Positions 1 to 5,123 are shown, numbered from the stretch's first letter. The stretch is DNA of 17,300 bases from an uncultured Lachnospiraceae bacterium (GCA_900557385.1 USSP01000008.1:1-17300), one strand, 5' to 3'. A program made the numbers and translations. The notes: generated from the letters alone by a model not told the origin.

Positions 1-1
1 G

Positions 2-409
2 CCGGGGGGGGTGTCCGGAACCCCGCGGCGGGTGCAGCCCGGCCCCGCCACCACAAGCCGTCCGGCAGCAACTTCTTATCCGTCCCACAGCGCGGTAAGC
101 AATACTTCCCAGGCGAAAAAGCCTGTGCCTGCCCAGAGTGATCCGTCCAAGCACAGCACCATGGGGTATCTCCATGAGAAGGCAAAGCAGGACGAGGAGG
201 AGCACCGCAAGGAGGAGGCGGAAACTGCACGGAAAATGCGACAGCGTTCCGATGGACGGACTCCCGGCAGGCAGCTTTTGCTGGGTGACCCGGTTCCCGC
301 AAACTGCAGATGCGTAATCTGCGGGTACTGTGGCGCGGAGAATCTACTGTCTTTGAATTCCAGAGACAGATATTGCTGTTATTTCTGCAGGGAGGCGTTG
401 GAAAAATAA
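2..409 (+). CDS. Zinc-ribbon protein, C-terminal part (5' end outside window)
   Basis: I do not recognise a named family. The reading frame is open to the window edge (codons before the GTG at 11 encode Pro-Gly-Gly), so the gene probably starts upstream and is only partly seen. Numbered from that GTG, residues 1-50 are Pro/Ser/Thr-rich and look disordered. Residues 52-80 are a charged Glu/Lys/Arg stretch that could be helical. The C-terminus carries a cysteine cluster, C104-x-x-C107 and C123-x-x-C126 with extra Cys at 99, 101 and 122, which reads as a zinc ribbon (C-G-Y-C-G-A-E-N). It ends eight bases before a strong hairpin plus T-tract. An eight-base G run at 4-11 lies at the edge and is a place where a sequencing or assembly error could change the frame. 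The cysteines support a metal-binding role; the function is unknown. Confidence 0.6.
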   Translation, partial: PGGVSGTPRRVQPGPATTSRPAATSYPSHSAVSNTSQAKKPVPAQSDPSKHSTMGYLHEKAKQDEEEHRKEEAETARKMRQRSDGRTPGRQLLLGDPVPANCRCVICGYCGAENLLSLNSRDRYCCYFCREALEK

Positions 410-416
410 AAATGGT

Positions 417-454
417 ACAGCCGTCATTATTGTAAGTAATGGCGGCTGTTTTTT
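417..454 (+). terminator. Rho-independent terminator, near-copy of the type I antisense RNA terminator
   Basis: The stem 417-429 pairs with 437-449 (13 bp, one U-G pair) around a 7-nt loop and is followed by six T (449-454). It ends the zinc-ribbon gene and may also serve the convergent AraC gene. The stem, T-tract and the following CGTCT closely match the minus strand of 4934-4892 (29 of 31 positions over the core hairpin), where the sequence terminates the antisense RNA of a toxin-antitoxin locus. Confidence 0.85.
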
Positions 455-457
455 CGT

Positions 458-1333
458 CTATCCCTCCGCCATTTTTCGGTATTCCGAGGGGCTGTGATGA
501 TTCCATTTGCGGAAAGCCTCCGCGTAATAACTACTTCCGGAAAAGCCCACCGCCTGTGCAATTTCGGTTATGGTCATATCCGTGTTTTTCAGATACCAGG
601 TGCTTTGATGCAGGCGGTATTGAATTAAATAGGTATTGGGAGTCACACCGATATATTTGTCAAATAATTTGCAACACTTGCTTTGCCCTACCGCGCCAGC
701 CGCCGCAATGTCATCCAGCGTCACTTTTTCCCGGTAAAATTTCTGAATGTATCCAATCATATTTTTCAGTGTCGTAAAATCGTTGTTCCGGCTTTTGACC
801 GACACAGAGGTATTGGAATTTTCAAAAAGGATGGACCATATCTTCAAAAACAAAGAGGAAATGGTCAGGGGGGCAACTTTGCTATCCTTTGCGTGATACA
901 TACTGCGAATATAGCCCAGCAGTTCCTTCTGCCAGGGTATGTCGGCAGACAATTTGAGGTAGGGTACGTTTTCATTTTGCAGCAAAGGCACGACATATTT
1001 CTGCTCCAGCGCCTGGGACACACAAAGCATGAGTGGATGAATGAGAATACAGATAAAGTCACACTCAGTTTTTGTTTTGGAAAAGCCATAATGGAGCTGC
1101 CGGGAATTGATAAATACCCCCTCGTTTTGCCGGAGGGTAATGATTTCGCCATTGATGGTGTAATTCATTTCCCCCTGCAAGACGGCGATAAATTCAATAT
1201 CATCGTGCCAATGGGACGGAGCCTCAAAGTTATTGTAGGACGAAAGCAGGGCTTTTCGGACATAAATCGGATAATCTTCAAAATCATAATGTACAATTTC
1301 AGAACGGTCATCTTTTAAATCAACGGACAGCAT
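458..1333 (-). CDS. AraC-family transcriptional regulator with cupin sensor domain
   Basis: This is a predicted DNA-binding regulator of 291 aa. The ATG at 1333 is chosen because GAGGA lies 8 nt upstream; a longer frame to 1399 has no such site. The N-terminal half is a cupin-like AraC sensor domain with an H-W-H-D-D motif at residues 41-45 followed by an E-F-x-x-V-L-Q-G strand, the pattern of sugar-sensing AraC proteins. The C-terminal ~100 residues hold two helix-turn-helix units; the second contains the family signature I-T-E-I-A-Q-A-V-G-F and ends with P-S-E-Y-R-K. It is divergent from an O-acetyltransferase 122 bp away, so it is a candidate regulator of that gene (inference). A possible minus-strand promoter is TTCAAC (1385-1380) and TATAAC (1361-1356), 18 bp apart. 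The family call is firm; the ligand is unknown. Confidence 0.9.
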   Translation of the reverse strand: MLSVDLKDDRSEIVHYDFEDYPIYVRKALLSSYNNFEAPSHWHDDIEFIAVLQGEMNYTINGEIITLRQNEGVFINSRQLHYGFSKTKTECDFICILIHPLMLCVSQALEQKYVVPLLQNENVPYLKLSADIPWQKELLGYIRSMYHAKDSKVAPLTISSLFLKIWSILFENSNTSVSVKSRNNDFTTLKNMIGYIQKFYREKVTLDDIAAAGAVGQSKCCKLFDKYIGVTPNTYLIQYRLHQSTWYLKNTDMTITEIAQAVGFSGSSYYAEAFRKWNHHSPSEYRKMAEG

Positions 1334-1380
1334 AGTTACTTCCTCGCGCAGGATTGTTATAAAAAAATGTAGAATAATGG

Positions 1381-1409
1381 TTGAAGTACGTTTCATCACA
1401 CGATATAGT
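1381..1409 (+). promoter_or_regulatory. Promoter of the O-acetyltransferase gene
   Basis: TTGAAG (1381-1386) is separated by 17 bp from TATAGT (1404-1409), giving an expected start near 1416, 40 bp before the CDS. The -35 overlaps the candidate -35 of the divergent AraC gene on the other strand. Confidence 0.5.
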
Positions 1410-1455
1410 TATATTATATAAAAGAAATCATGTCAACTTGGAAATGGAGAATCAA

Positions 1456-2118
1456 ATGTATAATAATATAAGCGATTGGGACCGGATGGTTGCCGGCAAA
1501 CTTTACAATTCTTCTAGCAAAGATATTGAACAACAGCATAATGATGGAATGTACCGCTGTGACCGTTTTAATAAGATATCTGTGAGACGGACAAAGGCAA
1601 AACAGCGTGCGCTGGAAAAACTGATTCCATCGGCAAAGGGAAATTACCTGGGCGTTTTTGCCCCGTTCTACTGTGAATATGGAGTGAATATCCATGTGGG
1701 AAAAGGGTGTTTCGTGAATTATAACTGTACGTTTCTGGATGTGGCACCCATTACTCTGGGAGATGGCGTCTGGATGGGTGCCAACGTGACACTTGCAACG
1801 CCCAATCATCCCTTCCTCGCAGAAGAACGCCTGCCTGCCGATTATCCCGATGGAAACCATGACCTGGAATATGCCGCACCGATTACCATCAAGGACGGAT
1901 GCTGGATATGCTCCAGCGCAACAATTTGCGGAGGCGTGACCATAGGCGAAAACAGCATTGTTGCGGCGGGAGCCGTAGTAAACAGAGATGTTCCGCCTAA
2001 CAGCATTGTAGCTGGCGTCCCGGCAAAAGTAATCCGCCAAATCGACGAGGGTGACCGGGTAAATGTATGGGAAACCTATGTAAAAAATGAGTTCCCTGTC
2101 CCGGCGAGAGATAAATAA
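1456..2118 (+). CDS. Sugar O-acetyltransferase (maltose/galactoside acetyltransferase family, left-handed beta-helix)
   Basis: The product (220 aa) probably transfers acetyl from acetyl-CoA to a sugar hydroxyl in the cytoplasm, as Maa, LacA and NodL do. The N-terminal ~60 residues match the Maa-type cap (D-W-D-R-M-V-A-G-K-L-Y-N near residue 7). Hexapeptide repeats follow, with the catalytic histidine in T-P-N-H-P-F (His118), then the V-T-I-G-E-N-S-I-V-A-A-G-A-V-V coil and the C-terminal G-V-P-A-K motif. Start choice: the ATG at 1456 has GGAGA at 1447-1451 with 4 nt spacing, while an in-frame ATG at 1444 adds four residues and has only GGAA directly before it. It is divergent from the AraC gene and followed by a two-hairpin terminator region. 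The exact sugar acceptor cannot be read from sequence, and many members act only in detoxifying excess sugars. Confidence 0.92.
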   Translation: MYNNISDWDRMVAGKLYNSSSKDIEQQHNDGMYRCDRFNKISVRRTKAKQRALEKLIPSAKGNYLGVFAPFYCEYGVNIHVGKGCFVNYNCTFLDVAPITLGDGVWMGANVTLATPNHPFLAEERLPADYPDGNHDLEYAAPITIKDGCWICSSATICGGVTIGENSIVAAGAVVNRDVPPNSIVAGVPAKVIRQIDEGDRVNVWETYVKNEFPVPARDK

Positions 2119-2126
2119 TAATGAAC

Positions 2127-2166
2127 TTTCACTTTTATTCACTCCAAAAAGTGAATAAAAGTGAAA
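2127..2166 (+). repeat. 17-bp perfect inverted repeat (first of two tandem hairpins)
   Basis: The arms 2127-2143 and 2150-2166 are exact reverse complements around a 6-nt loop (CCAAAA). It starts 8 bases after the acetyltransferase stop. No T-tract follows directly; instead a second, terminator-like hairpin begins at the next base. Part of its left arm (ATTCACTCC, 2137-2145) is repeated as the left arm of the second hairpin. Confidence 0.9.
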
Positions 2167-2193
2167 ATTCACTCCTTCAGGAGTGAATTTTTT
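2167..2193 (+). terminator. Rho-independent terminator after the O-acetyltransferase gene
   Basis: A perfect 9-bp stem (2167-2175 with 2180-2188), a TTCA tetraloop and six T (2188-2193) make a textbook terminator. It lies ten bases before the MarR promoter -35, so it isolates the marR-degV unit from read-through. Confidence 0.9.
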
Positions 2194-2200
2194 ATCCGGT

Positions 2201-2256
2201 TGTTGACAAATCAACATCTAAGTGCTACCATAAGTCGAAATGTTGATTTATCAACA
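2201..2256 (+). promoter_or_regulatory. marR-degV promoter with two palindromic operators
   Basis: The promoter is TTGACA (2203-2208), a 17-bp spacer and TACCAT (2226-2231). Two palindromes share the arms TGTTGA / TCAACA with 4-bp centres: 2201-2216, covering the -35, and 2241-2256, just downstream of the expected start. Their centres are 40 bp apart. The TTGAT/ATCAA-type core is the kind bound by MarR proteins, so autorepression by the MarR encoded 22 bp downstream is the simplest reading (inference). Confidence 0.75.
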
Positions 2257-2277
2257 AGTGAAAAGGAGCTGATAAGT

Positions 2278-2754
2278 ATGGAAGAACGCTTTGGAACATT
2301 TACCATATTGATTTCCAAAATCAGCCGGAGCATCAAGCGTATCAAGTCAGAAGAAATGGCAGAGTTTCAGTTAAAAGGTCCGCATGTTTCCTGTCTGTAT
2401 TATCTTTCGGTATACGGCTCCATGACAGCCGCCGAGCTTTGCGAGCGCTGCGAGGAGGACAAAGCTGCCATTTCCAGGTCACTGGATTACTTGGAAAAAA
2501 ACGACTTTGTAACCTATGAAGCGGAAAATTCCGCACGTCATTATCGCGCTGCCCTTCAGCTTACCGCAAAGGGAAAAGAGGTTGGTGACAGAATCCAGGA
2601 CAAAATCAGCCGGATTATGGATGTGGCAAGCGAGAGCTTGACGGAGGAAGAACGGCAGATCATGTATCATGCGTTGCAGGTTATCAGTAAAAACCTGGAT
2701 CATTATTCAGAACAGGTGGAAACAGGGATGAAACCAGAAAGAAAGGAAAGATAA
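2278..2754 (+). CDS. MarR-family winged-helix transcriptional regulator
   Basis: This 158-aa protein has the MarR layout: an N-terminal dimerisation helix, a winged helix-turn-helix, and C-terminal dimer helices. The recognition region reads M-T-A-A-E-L-C-E-R-C then D-K-A-A-I-S-R-S-L-D-Y-L, followed by the wing (R-H-Y-R-A-A-L-Q-L-T-A-K-G). The ATG at 2278 is chosen because AAGGAG (2263-2268) lies 9 nt upstream and homology begins here; the same frame extends upstream to 2161 only through the terminator and promoter. The stop is 5 bp before the DegV start, so the two form an operon. Two palindromes around its promoter suggest autoregulation. With a DegV (fatty-acid-binding) partner, a role in lipid metabolism like FabT is possible but unproven; the ligand could equally be an antimicrobial or phenolic. 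Confidence 0.9.
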   Translation: MEERFGTFTILISKISRSIKRIKSEEMAEFQLKGPHVSCLYYLSVYGSMTAAELCERCEEDKAAISRSLDYLEKNDFVTYEAENSARHYRAALQLTAKGKEVGDRIQDKISRIMDVASESLTEEERQIMYHALQVISKNLDHYSEQVETGMKPERKER

Positions 2755-2759
2755 CGGAT

Positions 2760-3605
2760 ATGAAAGTAAGAATTATTGTAGATTCTTCGGTAGACATTGC
2801 GGAGCGTTTCCGACAGGAAGTGAAAGTTGTACCGCTTACCATCCATTTTGGAGAGGAGGAACTGATTGACGGAGTGACCATTGACCGGCAGCGCTTTTAT
2901 GAAAGGCTGGTAGAGTGTGATGAACTGCCCCGCACCAGTCAGGCGAATCCCACTGCCTTTCAGAAGGTTTTTGAGGAAGTGACACAGGCCGGGGAGGAAG
3001 CGGTAGTCATCACTTTGTCATCGGAATTATCCGGTACCTGTCAGAGCGCGTGTCTGGCGGCGCAGGACTACGACCATATCTATGTGGTGGACAGCAAAAA
3101 CGCGGCAATCGGTTCCGGAATCCTCACAGAATATGCCATTGAATGTGCAAAGCAGGGCATGGGTGCCAAAGAAATCGCAGAGGAACTGGAACGCAAAAAA
3201 GAGGATGTGTGTCTGATTGCCCTGTTGGATACTCTGGAATATCTGAAAAAAGGGGGACGGATTTCCAAAACCGTTGCCTTTGCCGGAGGGGTTCTGAATA
3301 TTAAACCGGTAGTTACTATCCAGGATGGCAAAGTGGAAGTGATTGGAAAAGCCAGAGGTTCCCGTCAGGGAAATAACCTGCTGATTGAGAAAATCCAGGA
3401 AAGTGGCGGCATTGATTTCGATATGCCGATTTTACTGGGCTATACCGGTTTAAGTGATGCGTTGTTGAAAAAATACATTGAGGACAGCAGGGATTTGTGG
3501 CAGGAGCAGGCAGAGTCCCTGGACTCCACTTTGGTCTGCAGCGTGATCGGAACCCATGTGGGTCCCGGCGTGGTAGCAGCTGCCTTTTTCCGAAAATCCA
3601 AATAA
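2760..3605 (+). CDS. DegV-family fatty-acid-binding protein (FakB-like)
   Basis: DegV proteins bind a fatty acyl chain, and in Firmicutes some (FakB) present exogenous fatty acid to the kinase FakA. The 281 aa length is normal for the family. Visible signatures are the N-terminal I-I-V-D-S-S-V-D-I, the R-T-S-Q segment (residues ~59-62), S-S-E-L-S-G-T-C-Q-S-A (~82-92), V-V-D-S-K (~105-109), L-K-K-G-G-R-I-S (~160-167) and I-K-P-V-V. The ATG at 2760 has a GAAAGGAAAG purine tract 8-17 nt upstream, inside the end of the marR gene. It is transcribed with the upstream MarR regulator and ends at a hairpin at 3609-3641. No FakA (DAK2-domain kinase) gene is in the window, so the fatty-acid role rests on family membership only. 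Confidence 0.92.
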   Translation: MKVRIIVDSSVDIAERFRQEVKVVPLTIHFGEEELIDGVTIDRQRFYERLVECDELPRTSQANPTAFQKVFEEVTQAGEEAVVITLSSELSGTCQSACLAAQDYDHIYVVDSKNAAIGSGILTEYAIECAKQGMGAKEIAEELERKKEDVCLIALLDTLEYLKKGGRISKTVAFAGGVLNIKPVVTIQDGKVEVIGKARGSRQGNNLLIEKIQESGGIDFDMPILLGYTGLSDALLKKYIEDSRDLWQEQAESLDSTLVCSVIGTHVGPGVVAAAFFRKSK

Positions 3606-3608
3606 AAG

Positions 3609-3641
3609 AACAGCCTCTGGCAAGAAATGCCGGGGGCTGTT
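3609..3641. terminator. Hairpin terminator between convergent degV and ybjQ
   Basis: The stem 3609-3622 / 3628-3641 has 14 pairs (two G-U) and a 5-nt loop. The T-tract is poor on both strands (TGTGTGTGTTATTTATTTAT on plus, CTTTTATTT on minus), so it may act as a modest bidirectional terminator for the two converging genes. Confidence 0.65.
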
Positions 3642-3652
3642 GTGTGTGTTAT

Positions 3653-3970
3653 TTATTTATCCAAAATCTTTACTGCCGTTCCATAGGCAATGACTTCAGC
3701 GGCGCCGGACATTACCTGGGAAGAACCATAGGTGATGCCGATTACGGCGTCGGCATCCAGGGCTTTTGCCTCATCCACCATTCTCTTCATGGCAATCTGG
3801 CGGGCCTCGTTCAACATTTCTGTGTAGCCTCCGATTTCTCCCCCCCCCGGGTTTTTCATCCCAGCCATAAAGTCACGGCCGATGTTTTTGGTCTGAACCA
3901 CCGTTCCCTTTACCATTCCCAGTGCCTCGATTTCTTTACCGGGGACATATTCAATACTTAGCAGCCTCAT
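3653..3970 (-). CDS. YbjQ/UPF0145-family protein
   Basis: The product is 105 aa, the usual length for this family of small, pentamer-forming proteins of unknown function (often labelled putative heavy-metal-binding). Family hallmarks are T-K-N-I-G-R-D-F-M-A-G-M, G-G-Y-T-E-M-L-N-E-A-R and D-A-D-A-V-I-G-I. The ATG at 3970 is chosen because GGAGGAG lies 6 nt upstream; the frame also reaches an upstream TTG at 3988 that lacks a site. The start lies inside the end of the upstream merR gene (20-bp overlap), so the two are co-transcribed and probably translationally coupled. An oddity is a run of nine C on the plus strand (3840-3848, G on the coding strand) that yields N-P-G-G-G-E-I. As I recall the family it usually has hydrophobic residues (such as I-V) before G-G-E, so this tract may hide an error or a slippage change, although the frame is intact. 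Confidence 0.88.
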   Translation of the reverse strand: MRLLSIEYVPGKEIEALGMVKGTVVQTKNIGRDFMAGMKNPGGGEIGGYTEMLNEARQIAMKRMVDEAKALDADAVIGITYGSSQVMSGAAEVIAYGTAVKILDK

Positions 3971-4592
3971 CTTCTTCTCCTCCTTCAATTTCCTTCAGTC
4001 TGCTTTTCAGCACAATAAGCACGCAGATAATAATGATAGCGTGAATTACAATAAACAGGGCGAGCACGCCCAGGGGCAGAGGCTCCTGGCTGTTTGCCCA
4101 TAACAAAAGAATGATGGGAAGCAGCAAAAAGATAATTGCCAGAATCCCGCCGATGACAGCACCCATTTTCTTTTTCATGTGTATGTCGATTTTGTCTACT
4201 TTCACAAAATCTACTCCTTCCCTTTCCATTTTTTCCATCTCATCCAGCCACTCGTCTGTCTGCAAAGTGTCCGGTGAGGGATTTTGTGTAAGGATGGCAT
4301 TGGCAAGTGTCTCCATGTTGGTGAGATTTTCCTGCTCTTTTTCCAAAAGCCGTAAATGCCGTTCCAGACATTCCTGCAGGGAAAGGGTTCCAGCCAGCGC
4401 CCGTTTGATTTCCTCCACAGAAACGCCCAGCTTTCGCAGCAGCTTGATTTTCTTCAAGGTGTCCACATGCTCCTGGTGTTATTCCCGGTAGCCGTTTTCT
4501 GCCCGTTCCGGGGAAAGCAGCCCCTGCTCCTCATAAAATCTGATATTTTTGCTGGTAATACCCACCAGCTCCTCGACTTGCTTAATCTTCAT
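3951..4592 (-). pseudogene. MerR-family regulator with C-terminal membrane segments, interrupted by an in-frame TAA
   Basis: Read from the ATG at 4592 (GGGAG upstream), the frame encodes a typical MerR DNA-binding start: V-E-E-L-V-G-I-T-S-K-N-I-R-F-Y-E-E-Q-G-L-L-S-P, then E-N-G-Y-R-E and a TAA (plus-strand TTA at 4479-4481). The same frame then continues as H-Q-E-H-V-D-T-L-K-K-I-K-L-L-R-K-L-G-V and on to the TAA at 3951, as a normal MerR helix, a coiled-coil dimer helix and two predicted transmembrane segments near the C-terminus. MerR proteins have Tyr (sometimes Phe) at this position (G-Y-R-x-Y), so one base change from TAC/TAT to TAA explains the stop. A GTG at 4466 with AGGAG 3 nt upstream could restart a 171-aa HTH-less protein. 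The promoter and operator are intact. The cause is either a real nonsense mutation or a base error. Confidence 0.82.
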
Positions 4593-4643
4593 GCCAGTCT
4601 CCCACGTTGTCATTTATTTGTCCGGTCAAATGAATGTATATTA

Positions 4644-4674
4644 TTTATATAGCTTCCACAAGGTGGAAGGTCAA
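4644..4674 (-). promoter_or_regulatory. MerR-type promoter with operator in the -35/-10 spacer
   Basis: On the minus strand, TTGACC (4674-4669) is followed after 19 bp by TATAAA (4649-4644); a 17-bp alternative is TATATA at 4651-4646. The spacer is filled by a 17-bp palindrome, CTTCCAC-3-GTGGAAG (4653-4669 on the plus strand). A long 19-bp spacer with a central dyad of ACCTTCC/GGAAG type is the hallmark of MerR-activated promoters. It points at the merR start at 4592, about 45 bp beyond the expected transcript start. Confidence 0.8.
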
Positions 4675-4699
4675 GGGGAAATTTTAAATCACAGGTTTA

Positions 4700-4729
4700 T
4701 TGACGCAAAATATTTTAGTATGCTATGTT
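4700..4729 (+). promoter_or_regulatory. Promoter of the type I toxin mRNA
   Basis: TTGACG (4700-4705), an 18-bp spacer and TATGTT (4724-4729), with an extended -10 TG at 4721-4722. The expected start is near 4736-4738, which gives an untranslated leader of about 80 nt containing two hairpins. Confidence 0.65.
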
Positions 4730-4763
4730 TGTTGTGGAACGTTGTAACATGAAAAGCGGCTCC

Positions 4764-4809
4764 CCCCTCTCTGTGGAGGGGAAACCCTCCAACGAAAAGA
4801 AAGGAGGGT
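4764..4809 (+). promoter_or_regulatory. Toxin mRNA leader hairpins that sequester the Shine-Dalgarno
   Basis: Hairpin 1 pairs CCCCTC (4764-4769) with GAGGGG (4776-4781). Hairpin 2 pairs ACCCTCC (4784-4790) with GGAGGGT (4803-4809) around a 12-nt loop, and the right arm is the toxin ribosome binding site. CCCCTC of hairpin 1 could also pair with the SD, so the leader can refold. This kind of SD blockage is known in type I toxin mRNAs, where translation is delayed until processing or refolding. Confidence 0.75.
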
Positions 4810-4815
4810 GATGCA

Positions 4816-4905
4816 ATGGTTACATATGAGAATTTATTCTTATTTGGAACTTTCATTGTCAGCCTTGTTAGTCTTTGTTATAAGATTTTCAAGACGAAAA
4901 AATAG
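4816..4905 (+). CDS. Small hydrophobic type I toxin (TxpA / putative holin-like toxin family)
   Basis: This is a 29-residue peptide beginning M-V-T-Y-E-N-L-F and ending K-T-K-K: a short N-terminal segment, one hydrophobic helix of about 16 residues (F-G-T-F-I-V-S-L-V-S-L-C-Y) and a basic tail. This matches the putative holin-like toxin family (Hol_Tox, related to B. subtilis TxpA), small membrane-acting peptides of type I toxin-antitoxin loci. The ATG at 4816 has GGAGGG 7 nt upstream; another ATG at 4811 is in a different frame. The SD is sequestered in a leader hairpin, and a convergent antisense RNA gene overlaps the 3' end, with its T-tract lying under the codons AAA-AAA before the stop. 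It is too short for standard gene calling. The family call rests on sequence pattern plus locus layout. Toxicity is inferred, not shown. Confidence 0.82.
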   Translation: MVTYENLFLFGTFIVSLVSLCYKIFKTKK

Positions 4906-4997
4906 CCGCCATTACTACCAATAATGACGGCTGTGCCTGTTTAGGCATTTAAGCTAATCTTATTTGGGGTGAGCCGTGTTACAGCGTTCCCTTTGTA
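4897..4997 (-). ncRNA. RatA-like antisense antitoxin RNA of the type I locus
   Basis: The expected transcript starts near 4996-4998, 6-8 nt after the -10, and runs about 100 nt on the minus strand. It ends at a terminator whose stem is 4934-4922 paired with 4914-4904 (U-G pair on this strand, C-A mismatch on the other), followed by six U (4902-4897). That strand preference supports the minus strand as the functional RNA. The transcript is complementary to the last codons and 3' untranslated part of the toxin mRNA, the TxpA/RatA arrangement. The RNA also contains ACGGCT and AGCCGT segments that could pair at long range. Confidence 0.75.
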
Positions 4998-5002
4998 TCT
5001 TC

Positions 5003-5030
5003 ATTATAACAAATCGGCAGAAAATCTCAA
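5003..5030 (-). promoter_or_regulatory. Promoter of the antisense antitoxin RNA
   Basis: On the minus strand, TTGAGA (5030-5025), a 16-bp spacer and a perfect TATAAT (5008-5003). It is closer to consensus than the toxin promoter, as expected if the antisense RNA must be in excess over the toxin mRNA. Confidence 0.82.
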
Positions 5031-5065
5031 TACCAATTTTACTTTTACAGCAAATGTTCAGGTAC

Positions 5066-5095
5066 TTGTGAACAATAACTTCCTCATGCTACAAT
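5066..5095 (+). promoter_or_regulatory. Promoter of the LURP-one-like gene
   Basis: TTGTGA (5066-5071), 18 bp, TACAAT (5090-5095) with an extended TG at 5087-5088. It lies 28 bp before the CDS start. Confidence 0.6.
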
Positions 5096-5123
5096 GACAT
5101 CAACAGAAAAAGGAGGCGGGACA

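Noticed and set aside
1414..2217. 267-codon minus-strand frame opposite the O-acetyltransferase
   Set aside because: It is antisense to a clear hexapeptide-repeat enzyme; the translation is Cys/Ile/His-rich without family features and it runs through the terminator region.
4811..4813. ATG at 4811 as the toxin start
   Set aside because: It is in a different frame from the hydrophobic peptide and only 2 nt after the SD; the ATG at 4816 gives the recognised M-V-T-Y-E start.
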